13,535 nucleotides of DNA. It comes from Burkholderiaceae bacterium. Lineage in GTDB: Bacteria; Pseudomonadota; Gammaproteobacteria; Burkholderiales; Burkholderiaceae. The notes beneath the pieces are model-generated. The model did not search any database. It had not been told where the DNA came from and was given only the letters and a program-made list of their open reading frames with translations. Shown in pieces: positions 7,726 to 13,535 of the stretch. The first letter of the stretch is position 1; every line of letters starts with the position of its first letter. Location of the stretch: NCBI GenBank assembly GCA_947461805.1, contig CANHMJ010000033.1, positions 1-13,535 on the forward strand, given 5' to 3'. The translations under genes and the position numbers were made by a program.

Positions 7726-8223
7726 ATGACGATTGCTGTTTACCCTGGAACATTTGATCCCTTAACGCGTGGCCACGAGGATTTAGTGCGTCGCGCTTCC
7801 AGTATTTTTAGTCAGGTGATTGTGGGCGTAGCCGATAGCCGCAGCAAGCGCCCATTTTTTGATTTAGAGGAGCGCATTGCGATTGCGAAAGAAGTCCTCG
7901 GACACTATCCCAACGTCAAGATTGCCGGGTTTACAGGCCTCTTGAAAGACTTTGCTCGCGAGCATCAGGCACGTGTGATTGTGCGCGGTTTGCGGGCAGT
8001 CTCCGATTTTGAGTATGAGTTTCAAATGGCCGGCATGAATCGCTACCTCTTGCCCGATGTCGAGACCTTATTCTTAACGCCATCGGATCAGTATCAGTTT
8101 ATCTCGGGTACCTTTGTGCGTGAAATCGCCACCATGGGCGGTGACGTGAGTAAGTTTGTTTTTCCATCGGTTGAAAAATGGCTGGGACAGAAAACGGCTG
8201 CTATGAAGCGCGAAGGCAAATAA
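7726..8223 (+). CDS. coaD: Phosphopantetheine adenylyltransferase
   Basis: CoaD transfers AMP from ATP to 4'-phosphopantetheine, giving dephospho-CoA, the penultimate step of coenzyme A synthesis. The 165-residue protein has the nucleotidyltransferase motif TRGH (14-17) after the PGTFDP segment, RGLRAVSDFEYE (87-98) and the C-terminal SGTFVREIATMGGDVS region (127-142). All are standard for the family, and the length is normal. The gene lies 37 bases after rsmD in the same direction and 4 bases before the ferredoxin gene. No strong Shine-Dalgarno sequence precedes the ATG. Confidence 0.96.
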   Translation: MTIAVYPGTFDPLTRGHEDLVRRASSIFSQVIVGVADSRSKRPFFDLEERIAIAKEVLGHYPNVKIAGFTGLLKDFAREHQARVIVRGLRAVSDFEYEFQMAGMNRYLLPDVETLFLTPSDQYQFISGTFVREIATMGGDVSKFVFPSVEKWLGQKTAAMKREGK

Positions 8224-8227
8224 GCCC

Positions 8228-8485
8228 ATGGCCTTATTGATTACCGACGAATGCATCAATTGCGACGTCTGTGAACCTGAGTGCCCTAACGATGCGATTT
8301 TTATGGGGATTGAGATTTACCAGATTGACCCCAACAAGTGCACGGAATGCGTAGGTCATTTTGATGCCCCGCAATGCCGCCAAGTCTGCCCCGTTGACTG
8401 CATTCCACTGCATCCTGATTATGTTGAAACACATGATGATCTGATGCAAAAGTACCAGCGCCTAACGGCATCCAAGGCAGCGTAA
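8228..8485 (+). CDS. 2[4Fe-4S] ferredoxin, YfhL/Alvin type
   Basis: This is a small soluble electron carrier of 85 residues. The first cluster motif is C9-x2-C12-x2-C15-x3-C19-P. The second is C38-x2-C41-x8-C50-x3-C54-P; the enlarged x8 loop and the C-terminal extension (about 58-85) mark the Allochromatium-type (Alvin) ferredoxins, also known as YfhL. An extra C58 lies just after the second cluster. Such ferredoxins have two low-potential clusters; the physiological partner cannot be read from this sequence. The gene starts 4 bases after coaD, an association common in proteobacteria, and is the last gene of the plus-strand run. It converges on pth. Confidence 0.93.
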   Translation: MALLITDECINCDVCEPECPNDAIFMGIEIYQIDPNKCTECVGHFDAPQCRQVCPVDCIPLHPDYVETHDDLMQKYQRLTASKAA

Positions 8486-8496
8486 AAGACTGACGT

Positions 8497-8512
8497 CAGC
8501 TGTTAACAGCTG
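8497..8512. repeat. 16-base perfect palindrome between convergent genes
   Basis: The sequence CAGCTGTTAACAGCTG is a perfect palindrome. It sits 11 bases after the ferredoxin stop and covers the pth stop codon (8503-8505). As RNA it could fold into a six-pair stem with a four-base loop on either strand, but no T-run follows, so it is at best a weak bidirectional terminator. A protein-binding site or chance is also possible. Confidence 0.4.
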
Positions 8513-9087
8513 GAATGCAGGTCCTTCACCGCAGTTGCGGTATCGCCTTTTAAAAACAACGGCATCGTATCCAGCGAGCGAGATAAGGCTGCATCGATCT
8601 GAATCTGCTCCTCCAAAAGCGGCTTACGCAGAACGTAGTCGGCGACATCCATCAGGCGGCCAGGGAGATCACGGGGGTGGCCAATGCCAATCCGCAGGCG
8701 CCAGTAATCTGCGCTAGAAAGGTGAGCCTGAATGTCTTTTAATCCATTGTGTCCACCAGTGCCACCAGCAAACTTTAGGCGCGCAACCCCTGCCTTGAGG
8801 TCAAGCTCATCGTGTACAACGAGGACTTCGTCTGGCGCAATCTGATGAAAACGGCATAATGCACCCACTGATTGACCGCTGAGATTCATAAACGTATCGG
8901 GTTGCAAAAGCCATATATCGCGTCCATACAGCGGTGCCTTTGCCACCTTCCCATGAAAGCGTTTTTCTTGCTCAAGCGTCGCGCCAGCCTGCTTTGCCAG
9001 CAGAGACACAAACCAAAATCCAGCGTTATGCCGATCGGTTTCGTGTTTACTGCCCGGATTGCCAAGGCCAACAATTAATCTGATCAT
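8503..9087 (-). CDS. pth: Peptidyl-tRNA hydrolase
   Basis: Pth releases tRNA from peptidyl-tRNAs that drop off the ribosome and is essential in most bacteria. The 194-residue product shows GLGNPG (7-12, with substrate-binding N10), catalytic H20 in the DRHNAG segment, N68 in MNLSG, D93 in VVHDELDL and N114 in GGHNG. These are all the residues known to matter in the family, at normal length. The ATG at 9087 is preceded by TTTGGATC. An extended -10 promoter lies just upstream and the rplY terminator before that, so pth can be transcribed separately from rplY. The rplY-pth order is common in bacteria. The gene converges on the ferredoxin gene with 17 bases between stops. Confidence 0.96.
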   Translation of the reverse strand: MIRLIVGLGNPGSKHETDRHNAGFWFVSLLAKQAGATLEQEKRFHGKVAKAPLYGRDIWLLQPDTFMNLSGQSVGALCRFHQIAPDEVLVVHDELDLKAGVARLKFAGGTGGHNGLKDIQAHLSSADYWRLRIGIGHPRDLPGRLMDVADYVLRKPLLEEQIQIDAALSRSLDTMPLFLKGDTATAVKDLHSSC

Positions 9088-9117
9088 GATCCAAAGTGTA
9101 TTAGAGGCTGGAAAGTT

Positions 9118-9126
9118 TTTATAGCA
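9118..9126 (-). promoter_or_regulatory. Extended -10 promoter for pth
   Basis: On the minus strand TGC-TATAAA (9126-9118) is an extended -10 element (TGn plus a box matching 5 of 6). Only weak T-rich -35 candidates lie upstream, where the T-run of the rplY terminator sits. A transcript start near 9111 would leave a leader of about 24 bases before the pth ATG. This is a motif match only. Confidence 0.45.
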
Positions 9127-9134
9127 TTAGATGC

Positions 9135-9163
9135 AAAAAAGAAAACCCGCAGAAGCGGGCTTT
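9135..9163 (-). terminator. Intrinsic terminator after rplY
   Basis: On the minus strand the stem CCCGC, loop TTCT and stem GCGGG (9159-9146) are followed by TTTTCTTTTTT (9145-9135). Flanking AAA and TTT can extend the stem past one mismatch. It lies about 25 bases beyond the rplY stop and before the pth promoter, a classic rho-independent layout. Confidence 0.85.
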
Positions 9164-9186
9164 CTGAATCGAATACCAAAGCAGAA

Positions 9187-9831
9187 TTACGCTTTTGCAT
9201 CCTTCTCTTTTGCCGCATCCGCAGCTGCTGCAGGCGCCGCAACAGCAGCCTCCACAGGCTCAGCCTTGACGGTTGGTACGCGGGCGTTTACCAGCACTGG
9301 GTTCTCTTGCTCTACGTGCAAAACTAAAGAAACACCTTTAGGTAAGGCTATGTCTTTAGCGTGAATTGAATGACCCACTTCAATGTTGCTCAAGTTCACT
9401 TCAATGAACTCTGGCAAATCAGCTGGTAAGCAGGTAACTTCAATGTCATTTGCAATGTGGCTGATGATGGCGCCGCCGAGTTTGACTGCAGCGGATTCTT
9501 CTGCATGGGTAAAGTGCAATGGAATACGCATATGGATTTTCTCAGTCGCTGAAACGCGTTGAAAATCAATGTGCAGGACCAGGGGCTTAAATGGATGCAT
9601 TTGATAGTCACGAAGTAAAACTTTTTGTGACTTGCCACCCACTTCAATGTCCAAAATCGACGAATGGAATGATTCTTTACGCAAAGCGTGGAACAGAGCG
9701 TTGTGGTCAAGTTCGATGACCTCAGGCTTGTTTTTGCTACCGTAAATAATGCCCGGAGTTTTACCGGAGTTGCGCAGGCGGCGGCTCGCACCCGTTCCCT
9801 GTACGCTTCTTTCAAAGGCTACGATTTTCAT
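9187..9831 (-). CDS. rplY: Large ribosomal subunit protein bL25, long Ctc form
   Basis: bL25 binds 5S rRNA in the central protuberance of the 50S subunit. The 214-residue product is the long Ctc/TL5 form. The N-terminal 5S-binding domain (about 1-92) contains GASRRLRNSGKTPGIIYG, and the C-terminal beta domain runs from about 95 to 188. An alanine-rich, charged tail (EAAVAAPAAAADAAKEKDA) follows, as is usual in proteobacterial long forms. The start at 9831 is chosen because GGAG stands 5 bases before it; an upstream TTG at 9843 would place the ribosome site inside the gene. A TATAAT box lies about 55 bases upstream, and the intrinsic terminator follows the gene, so it can be a single-gene transcript, possibly with read-through from prs. 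Confidence 0.95.
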   Translation of the reverse strand: MKIVAFERSVQGTGASRRLRNSGKTPGIIYGSKNKPEVIELDHNALFHALRKESFHSSILDIEVGGKSQKVLLRDYQMHPFKPLVLHIDFQRVSATEKIHMRIPLHFTHAEESAAVKLGGAIISHIANDIEVTCLPADLPEFIEVNLSNIEVGHSIHAKDIALPKGVSLVLHVEQENPVLVNARVPTVKAEPVEAAVAAPAAAADAAKEKDAKA

Positions 9832-9886
9832 GATGACTCCCAAATTGAGGTTAATTTCCGTTCGCGACCAAACAGAAAAGCCTTCA

Positions 9887-9892
9887 ATTATA
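9887..9892 (-). promoter_or_regulatory. -10 box of a probable rplY promoter
   Basis: A perfect TATAAT reads on the minus strand at 9892-9887, about 55 bases before the rplY ATG. No good -35 box is found 16 to 18 bases upstream (GGCCAA at 17), so the promoter is only partly supported. The predicted start is near 9880. Confidence 0.4.
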
Positions 9893-9927
9893 GCGTGAAC
9901 TTGGTATTTTTGGCCTATTTAGGCACT

Positions 9928-9951
9928 AAACAGCCCAAAAGTGCTGTTTTT
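9928..9951. terminator. Hairpin after prs, weak terminator candidate
   Basis: AAACAGC (9928-9934) pairs with GCTGTTT (9943-9949) across an eight-base loop, starting 6 bases after the prs stop on the minus strand. In the minus direction only TTTAG follows the stem, so termination of prs would be weak. In the plus direction five Ts follow, but no plus-strand gene runs into it. Partial read-through from prs into rplY is therefore plausible. Confidence 0.35.
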
Positions 9952-9955
9952 AAGC

Positions 9956-10909
9956 TTATTCCGCAAACATCGACATGACCGAATCGCCCTTGGTGATGCG
10001 GGAGAGGGTTTCGGCCAAGATAGGAGCAACGCTAAGTTGGCGAATTTTCTTAATCTTCAAGGCTTCATCGGTCAGGGGAATGGTGTCGGTAACCACGATT
10101 TCATCCAATTGTGAAGCAGCAATACGGGCAACTGCGCCGCCGGACAAAACGGCGTGAGTACAGTACGCCGTCACTCCCTTGGCGCCGCGCTCTTTGAGGG
10201 CTTCTGCCGCCTTACAGAGCGTTCCGCCGGTATCAATGATGTCATCCATGATGACGCAGTGACGGCCTTCTACCTCGCCAATCAGGTGCATTACTTCAGA
10301 TACATTGGCTTTGGGTCGGCGTTTATCAATAATCGCTAAATCGCAGCCTAACTGTTTCGCCATTGCGCGGGCGCGAACAACGCCGCCAATATCCGGAGAA
10401 ACAATGATGAGGTCTTTGCTTTTTTGCTTTTGCAGGTCAGCAAGGAGCACAGGAGAGGCATAAATGTTATCAACTGGGATATCAAAAAAGCCTTGAATTT
10501 GGTCTGCATGGAGATCCATGGTTAAGACGCGCTCAATACCGGCAACCGATTGCAGCATATTGGCCACAATCCGGGCCGAGATGGCAACCCGCGCAGAACG
10601 CGGGCGACGGTCTTGACGTGCATAACCAAAGTAAGGGATCACTGCCGTTATGCGGCTTGCAGAAGCCCGTTTCAGAGCATCAATCATGATCATGAGCTCC
10701 ATCACATTATCGTTTGTGGGGGCGCACGTCGATTGAATAACAACGACATTCTTACCGCGCACATTTTCTTGAATCTCGACCTGAATCTCGCCGTCCGAGA
10801 AACGGCCGACGAAAGCCTTGCCGATGGGAAGATTCAATTCTTTGGCTACTGCGTTTGCTAAAACAGGGTTTGCATTGCCAGTAAAGAGAGTCAAAAATTC
10901 AGAATTCAT
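9956..10909 (-). CDS. prs: Ribose-phosphate pyrophosphokinase (PRPP synthase)
   Basis: Prs makes phosphoribosyl pyrophosphate from ribose 5-phosphate and ATP, feeding purine, pyrimidine, histidine, tryptophan and NAD synthesis. The 317-residue class I enzyme begins with the typical LTLFTGNANPVLA segment. It shows the flexible loop YARQDRRPR (96-104), the metal and ribose-phosphate signature DLHADQIQGFF (132-142) and the PRPP-binding loop DDIIDTGGT (222-230). The frame extends upstream to an ATG at 10969, but the extra 20 residues are not family-like, so 10909 is chosen; no strong ribosome site precedes it. tRNA-Gln and ispE lie upstream in the same direction, so it is probably co-transcribed with them and the tRNA is processed out. 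Confidence 0.96.
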   Translation of the reverse strand: MNSEFLTLFTGNANPVLANAVAKELNLPIGKAFVGRFSDGEIQVEIQENVRGKNVVVIQSTCAPTNDNVMELMIMIDALKRASASRITAVIPYFGYARQDRRPRSARVAISARIVANMLQSVAGIERVLTMDLHADQIQGFFDIPVDNIYASPVLLADLQKQKSKDLIIVSPDIGGVVRARAMAKQLGCDLAIIDKRRPKANVSEVMHLIGEVEGRHCVIMDDIIDTGGTLCKAAEALKERGAKGVTAYCTHAVLSGGAVARIAASQLDEIVVTDTIPLTDEALKIKKIRQLSVAPILAETLSRITKGDSVMSMFAE

Positions 10910-10984
10910 GATGGCAGTTTGGCTTATGAAGGTTTGGGGGAGTTTTAGACAGAATATCGCATGGCTCATTATTCAGAAAAAATG

Positions 10985-11061
10985 TGGCAGGGGAAGAAGG
11001 ATTCGAACCTTCGCATGCTGGAATCAAAATCCAGTGCCTTAACCAGCTTGGCGATTCCCCT
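10985..11061 (-). tRNA. tRNA-Gln, anticodon UUG, CCA encoded
   Basis: The minus strand folds into a full cloverleaf of 74 bases plus encoded CCA (10987-10985). The acceptor is AGGGGAA paired with TTCCCCT, and the D stem is GCC/GGC. The anticodon stem CTGGA/TCCAG holds loop TTTTGAT, whose anticodon TTG is at 11027-11025. The variable loop is CATGC, and the T arm is GAAGG-TTCGAAT-CCTTC. The discriminator is G73, as in glutamine tRNAs. The first pair is A1-U72 rather than the U1-A72 of E. coli tRNA-Gln. The tRNA starts 6 bases after the ispE stop and lies upstream of prs, so it is most likely cut out of a shared transcript. Confidence 0.97.
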
Positions 11062-11067
11062 ACAGTG

Positions 11068-11946
11068 TCAATCTGAAGATAACGAATTGTAAGCGGGATT
11101 TTTATTTATCCCCCGGACAATCCGGCCTATCCACTCCCGAGGTAGATTTTGCAATAGGGCTGAGGCGCTTGCACCGTCAAGCTGGCTCGGAAGCGCAGCA
11201 AAGACGCTACTACCAGAGCCCGACATTTGGGGCTTAGCGCTTGGCAGGGCCTTGGCGATCCAATCTATTGCATCCCTTACTTCAGGACAAATCTGCATCG
11301 CTACCGCTTGACAGTCATTGGTATATGCCTGGTGAGGTAGTTGAGATGCAAGAAAGCGATCCATTGTAATCGGGGCGTGATCTCGGGTCAATTCAGGGTG
11401 CTCAAAAAGCGCTTTGGTAGCAATGGCGCGATTGGGGAAAATGACGATAAAGCCTTGCTCTGGCAGGGTAATCGCCTGAATTACCTCGCCAATTCCTTCC
11501 ACGAAGGCATTGCTCCCGTGGATAAAGAAAGGCACATCGGCGCCCAATTGCAGACCCAGCGCCATCAGCTCTGAGCGAGAAAGGCCAAGGTTCCAGAGGG
11601 TATTGAGGCCGATTAAGGTGGAGGCTGCATCGGATGACCCTCCGCCCAGACCGGCTCCGACCGGCAATACTTTGTTAAGGGTGATTTCAACGCCCATGGC
11701 CACATTGCATTCGCGTTGTAGCAAGGCTGCCGCACGGACCACCAAGTCATCGCCTTCAGCAATGCCGGGAACGGGGTTGATGCGGGTAATGCGACTTGTG
11801 TTGGTGCGAGTAAGGATGACGGTATCGCACCAGTCGATTAACTGAAAAGCGGATTGCAGCAGGTGATAGCCATCGTTCCTGCGGCCAACAATGTGCAGAA
11901 ACAAATTCAGTTTGGCGGGCGCTAAGAGGGTAAGCTTATCAGTCAT
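11068..11946 (-). CDS. ispE: 4-diphosphocytidyl-2-C-methyl-D-erythritol kinase
   Basis: IspE is the GHMP-family kinase that phosphorylates CDP-methylerythritol in the non-mevalonate isoprenoid (MEP) pathway. The 292-residue product shows PAKLNLFLH (10-18, with active-site lysine K12), GYHLLQS (26-32), the ATP-binding loop PVGAGLGGGSSDAAS (95-109), catalytic D137 in GADVPFF and the C-terminal MSGSGSS (241-247). The ATG at 11946 is chosen because homology starts at once and it overlaps the upstream fusion gene's stop by 8 bases, suggesting coupling. A TTG at 11976 in the same frame would add ten non-conserved residues. It is followed directly by tRNA-Gln and prs. Confidence 0.95.
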   Translation of the reverse strand: MTDKLTLLAPAKLNLFLHIVGRRNDGYHLLQSAFQLIDWCDTVILTRTNTSRITRINPVPGIAEGDDLVVRAAALLQRECNVAMGVEITLNKVLPVGAGLGGGSSDAASTLIGLNTLWNLGLSRSELMALGLQLGADVPFFIHGSNAFVEGIGEVIQAITLPEQGFIVIFPNRAIATKALFEHPELTRDHAPITMDRFLASQLPHQAYTNDCQAVAMQICPEVRDAIDWIAKALPSAKPQMSGSGSSVFAALPSQLDGASASALLQNLPREWIGRIVRGINKNPAYNSLSSD

Positions 11947-13450
11947 CAATTTGATCAAAAACAAGGCGGATATCAATTGGCCCTGTTTTTGTGTTTCGGA
12001 TCATATTCAGTTTTTCTAGCTTGCTGCTGGACTCGCCCCACACGTAAGATAAATTCCATCCATCTTGACTGATTTTCGAAACAATACCGCTGGGACTGCG
12101 CTCTAGACTGGCTGGACTGCCAGGCCTGACTTGGCCGCGCAACCAGTCGGACAAACCGCGTGCAGGCAAAGGAAGCCCTAATGCAGACTGAATTAGGGTG
12201 TCTGCATCAATCGCTTTGCTTATCTTACCGCCGCGCTCTAATACTGCTTCACCCGGAGTAATGGTAATTTTTGCAATCGAACCACCGACTGGATTTCGAA
12301 TCTCCAAAGTATCGTTAAGCACATCTTGGCTGAGGGTGAAACCACCAGAGCCGCCCTCTGCGGGCCGGTCAGCACCGCCATTCATGCGGATTGAAAAACG
12401 GCCATCCCAAACAATCTTAGTGGACTGATTGGGCATCACCCAGTTAGGCTTAAAGCGTTTTAAGGTTTCACGCAAGGTTGCATTGTTTGCATCCATTCTT
12501 TCGGCATCACGCCATGTGCTTTCAGCCGCATTCAGATTACCGATAGCCCAATACACCTCACCTAAATGCGCTGATATTTCTGCTTCCGGCTTCATCTTGG
12601 CCGCCTGAATGAGCTGGTCGCGTGCCAGCTCCAGTTTGCCCATGCGGAAATTAACCCAGCCGAGGCTATCTAAAATAAAGGCATCTTGCGGTGCCAGATT
12701 GTGTGCCTTCGTAATCAGGGCAAAGGCTTCTGGCAGATTTTGCTTTCGATCGGCCAACGAGTAGCCCAGGGCATTCAGTGAATTGGCATCATTCGGCGTT
12801 TTTTTCAGAATTTGCCGGAGGGTAGATTCCATCACATCAAAGCGACCCGCTTTTTCAGCTGCCATCGCATAGGTATACATAATCGCGGAGTCCGTGGGCA
12901 GCGGCTTCAGTGCAGAAATAATGTCAAAGTAGGCGCGCATTGCTGCAGCCTCATCCACTGCGCGCCCCAGGATTGGTTGCAACTGTTTCAAGCTACGCTC
13001 TTGGCTCTCGGCATTTTGTTTTTGTAACAGCGCAACCGCGGGCTTGACAGAATCGGACCAGCGTTGATTCAGCATCAATAAAGTAACCAGCACCTCTTTT
13101 GGCTTTGTATCGGCTGCGGGAGCGAGCCTGTCCCATACGGTAGCCGCATCGAGAGCAAGCTCAGGGGCATTGGCTGCAATGGCAATCTCCATAGCACGCT
13201 GGGCCAGCTGTGGATCGCCGGTTTGCCGGGCGAGGCTAAGGTAGGTTTGGTAGGCTAGCGCGGGTTCACCCCGCTGGAGGGCAATTTCAGAGGCTAAGAT
13301 CTCAAAAACCTGTTCACCACTAGCGCCTTGGGCGCTATGGGCCAATGAGACCCAACTGAGGCATGCACTAGCCAGGAACAAAACGGCAATCTTACGAGCC
13401 AGCAACGGGGCTAGGGCGAGGTGCAGATGCATGAAATGGGTCATAAGCAC
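11939..13450 (-). CDS. lolB: TPR protein fused to outer-membrane lipoprotein receptor LolB
   Basis: The 503-residue product has three parts. An export signal lies at about 18-40 (basic ARK, then IAVLFLASACLSWVSLAHSA). TPR-like helical repeats cover about 45-335, clearest at 221-318 (NSLNALGYSLADRKQNLPEA and the following repeats). A LolB domain covers about 345-503, with WDGRFSIRMNGG, NPVGG (386-390), the GLPLPARGLSDWLRG segment (425-439) and DGWNLSYVWG. LolB takes lipoproteins from LolA and inserts them in the outer membrane. In related betaproteobacteria a TPR protein gene and a separate lolB normally stand side by side before ispE, so this looks like a fusion. No signal peptide or lipobox precedes the LolB part. 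The GTG at 13450 is preferred because GGAG lies 8 bases before it; ATGs at 13444 and 13432 are alternatives. It overlaps ispE. Confidence 0.85.
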   Translation of the reverse strand: MLMTHFMHLHLALAPLLARKIAVLFLASACLSWVSLAHSAQGASGEQVFEILASEIALQRGEPALAYQTYLSLARQTGDPQLAQRAMEIAIAANAPELALDAATVWDRLAPAADTKPKEVLVTLLMLNQRWSDSVKPAVALLQKQNAESQERSLKQLQPILGRAVDEAAAMRAYFDIISALKPLPTDSAIMYTYAMAAEKAGRFDVMESTLRQILKKTPNDANSLNALGYSLADRKQNLPEAFALITKAHNLAPQDAFILDSLGWVNFRMGKLELARDQLIQAAKMKPEAEISAHLGEVYWAIGNLNAAESTWRDAERMDANNATLRETLKRFKPNWVMPNQSTKIVWDGRFSIRMNGGADRPAEGGSGGFTLSQDVLNDTLEIRNPVGGSIAKITITPGEAVLERGGKISKAIDADTLIQSALGLPLPARGLSDWLRGQVRPGSPASLERSPSGIVSKISQDGWNLSYVWGESSSKLEKLNMIRNTKTGPIDIRLVFDQIDD

Positions 13451-13479
13451 ATTCTAATCTCCGAATCTACAATTCACCT

Positions 13480-13535
13480 ATGCCAGAACTCCCAGAAGTT
13501 GAAGTTACTCGCCTTGGAATACAGCCGCACCTAGA
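13480..13535 (+). CDS. mutM: Formamidopyrimidine-DNA glycosylase MutM (Fpg), N-terminal fragment
   Basis: Only 18 codons are inside the window: MPELPEVEVTRLGIQPHL. The start PELPEVE is the hallmark of Fpg/MutM, where the N-terminal proline (P2 before Met removal) is the catalytic nucleophile and the following glutamate E3 is also catalytic. The enzyme excises 8-oxoguanine and formamidopyrimidines from DNA. It is divergent from the TPR-LolB gene with only 29 bases between starts, so the promoters of the two genes must overlap each other or coding sequence. No Shine-Dalgarno sequence is visible before the ATG. The rest of the gene lies outside the window. Confidence 0.9.
   Translation, partial: MPELPEVEVTRLGIQPHL

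Noticed and set aside
7718..7729. Three-codon reading frame (ATG AAT GTA TGA) overlapping the coaD start
   Set aside because: It could be a minimal leader, but such short frames occur by chance and it has no supporting ribosome site.
9832..9843. TTG start for rplY at 9843
   Set aside because: It would place the GGAG ribosome site inside the gene; the ATG at 9831 has ideal spacing from it.
9912..9924. Inverted repeat GCCTA-TT-TAGGC between rplY and prs
   Set aside because: The two-base loop is too small for a stable hairpin, and no T-run follows in the direction of transcription.
10910..10969. Longer start for prs at 10969
   Set aside because: The extra 20 residues do not resemble PRPP synthases, and no ribosome site precedes that ATG.
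11947..11976. TTG start for ispE at 11976
   Set aside because: It adds ten residues without family similarity; the ATG at 11946 matches the usual N-terminus and overlaps the upstream stop.
1..13535. Mobile elements, CRISPR, prophage or defence genes
   Set aside because: No tandem repeats with spacers, transposase-like frames, terminal inverted repeats or target duplications are visible; every long frame belongs to a housekeeping gene.

Overview
The window looks like core chromosome of a betaproteobacterium in the Burkholderiaceae, most like a freshwater Polynucleobacter-type genome. This is inferred from three things: protein-level resemblance, moderate base composition with compact spacing, and gene order. 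The order TPR/lolB - ispE - tRNA-Gln - prs - rplY - pth and the order ctaA - ctaB - sco - rpoH are both familiar from this group. No mobile element, phage gene, CRISPR array, toxin-antitoxin pair or defence island is visible. No gene-free stretch exceeds about 115 bases.

Left part (1-2337, plus strand): three overlapping genes for cytochrome oxidase maturation. They are heme A synthase (ctaA, cut by the window edge), heme O synthase (ctaB/cyoE) and an SCO-type copper chaperone. Convergent to them on the minus strand are ftsY (signal recognition particle receptor) and then rpoH (heat-shock sigma factor). The 94-base gap before rpoH holds a near-perfect CIRCE operator placed inside a sigma70-type promoter, so the HrcA repressor probably controls the heat-shock sigma factor.

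Middle part (4300-8485, plus strand): a pair of M16 family proteins, one with the HxxEH zinc site and one without, followed by rsmD (16S rRNA methylation), coaD (coenzyme A synthesis) and a 2[4Fe-4S] ferredoxin. Convergent to the ferredoxin is pth.

Right part (8503-13450, minus strand, in transcription order): a TPR-LolB fusion gene, ispE, tRNA-Gln(UUG), prs, rplY and pth. The fusion overlaps ispE, and the tRNA starts 6 bases after the ispE stop. rplY and pth appear to have their own promoters, and a clear intrinsic terminator lies between them. Divergent from the fusion gene, the first 18 codons of mutM run off the right edge.

The items most worth a second look are the CIRCE-controlled rpoH promoter and the single-gene fusion of the periplasmic TPR protein with the LolB lipoprotein receptor, which lacks LolB's own lipoprotein signal. 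Lesser points are an FtsY without its acidic A domain, the direct ftsY-rpoH neighbourhood with no ftsEX between them, and an A1-U72 first pair in tRNA-Gln. I found no convincing wholly new system here.
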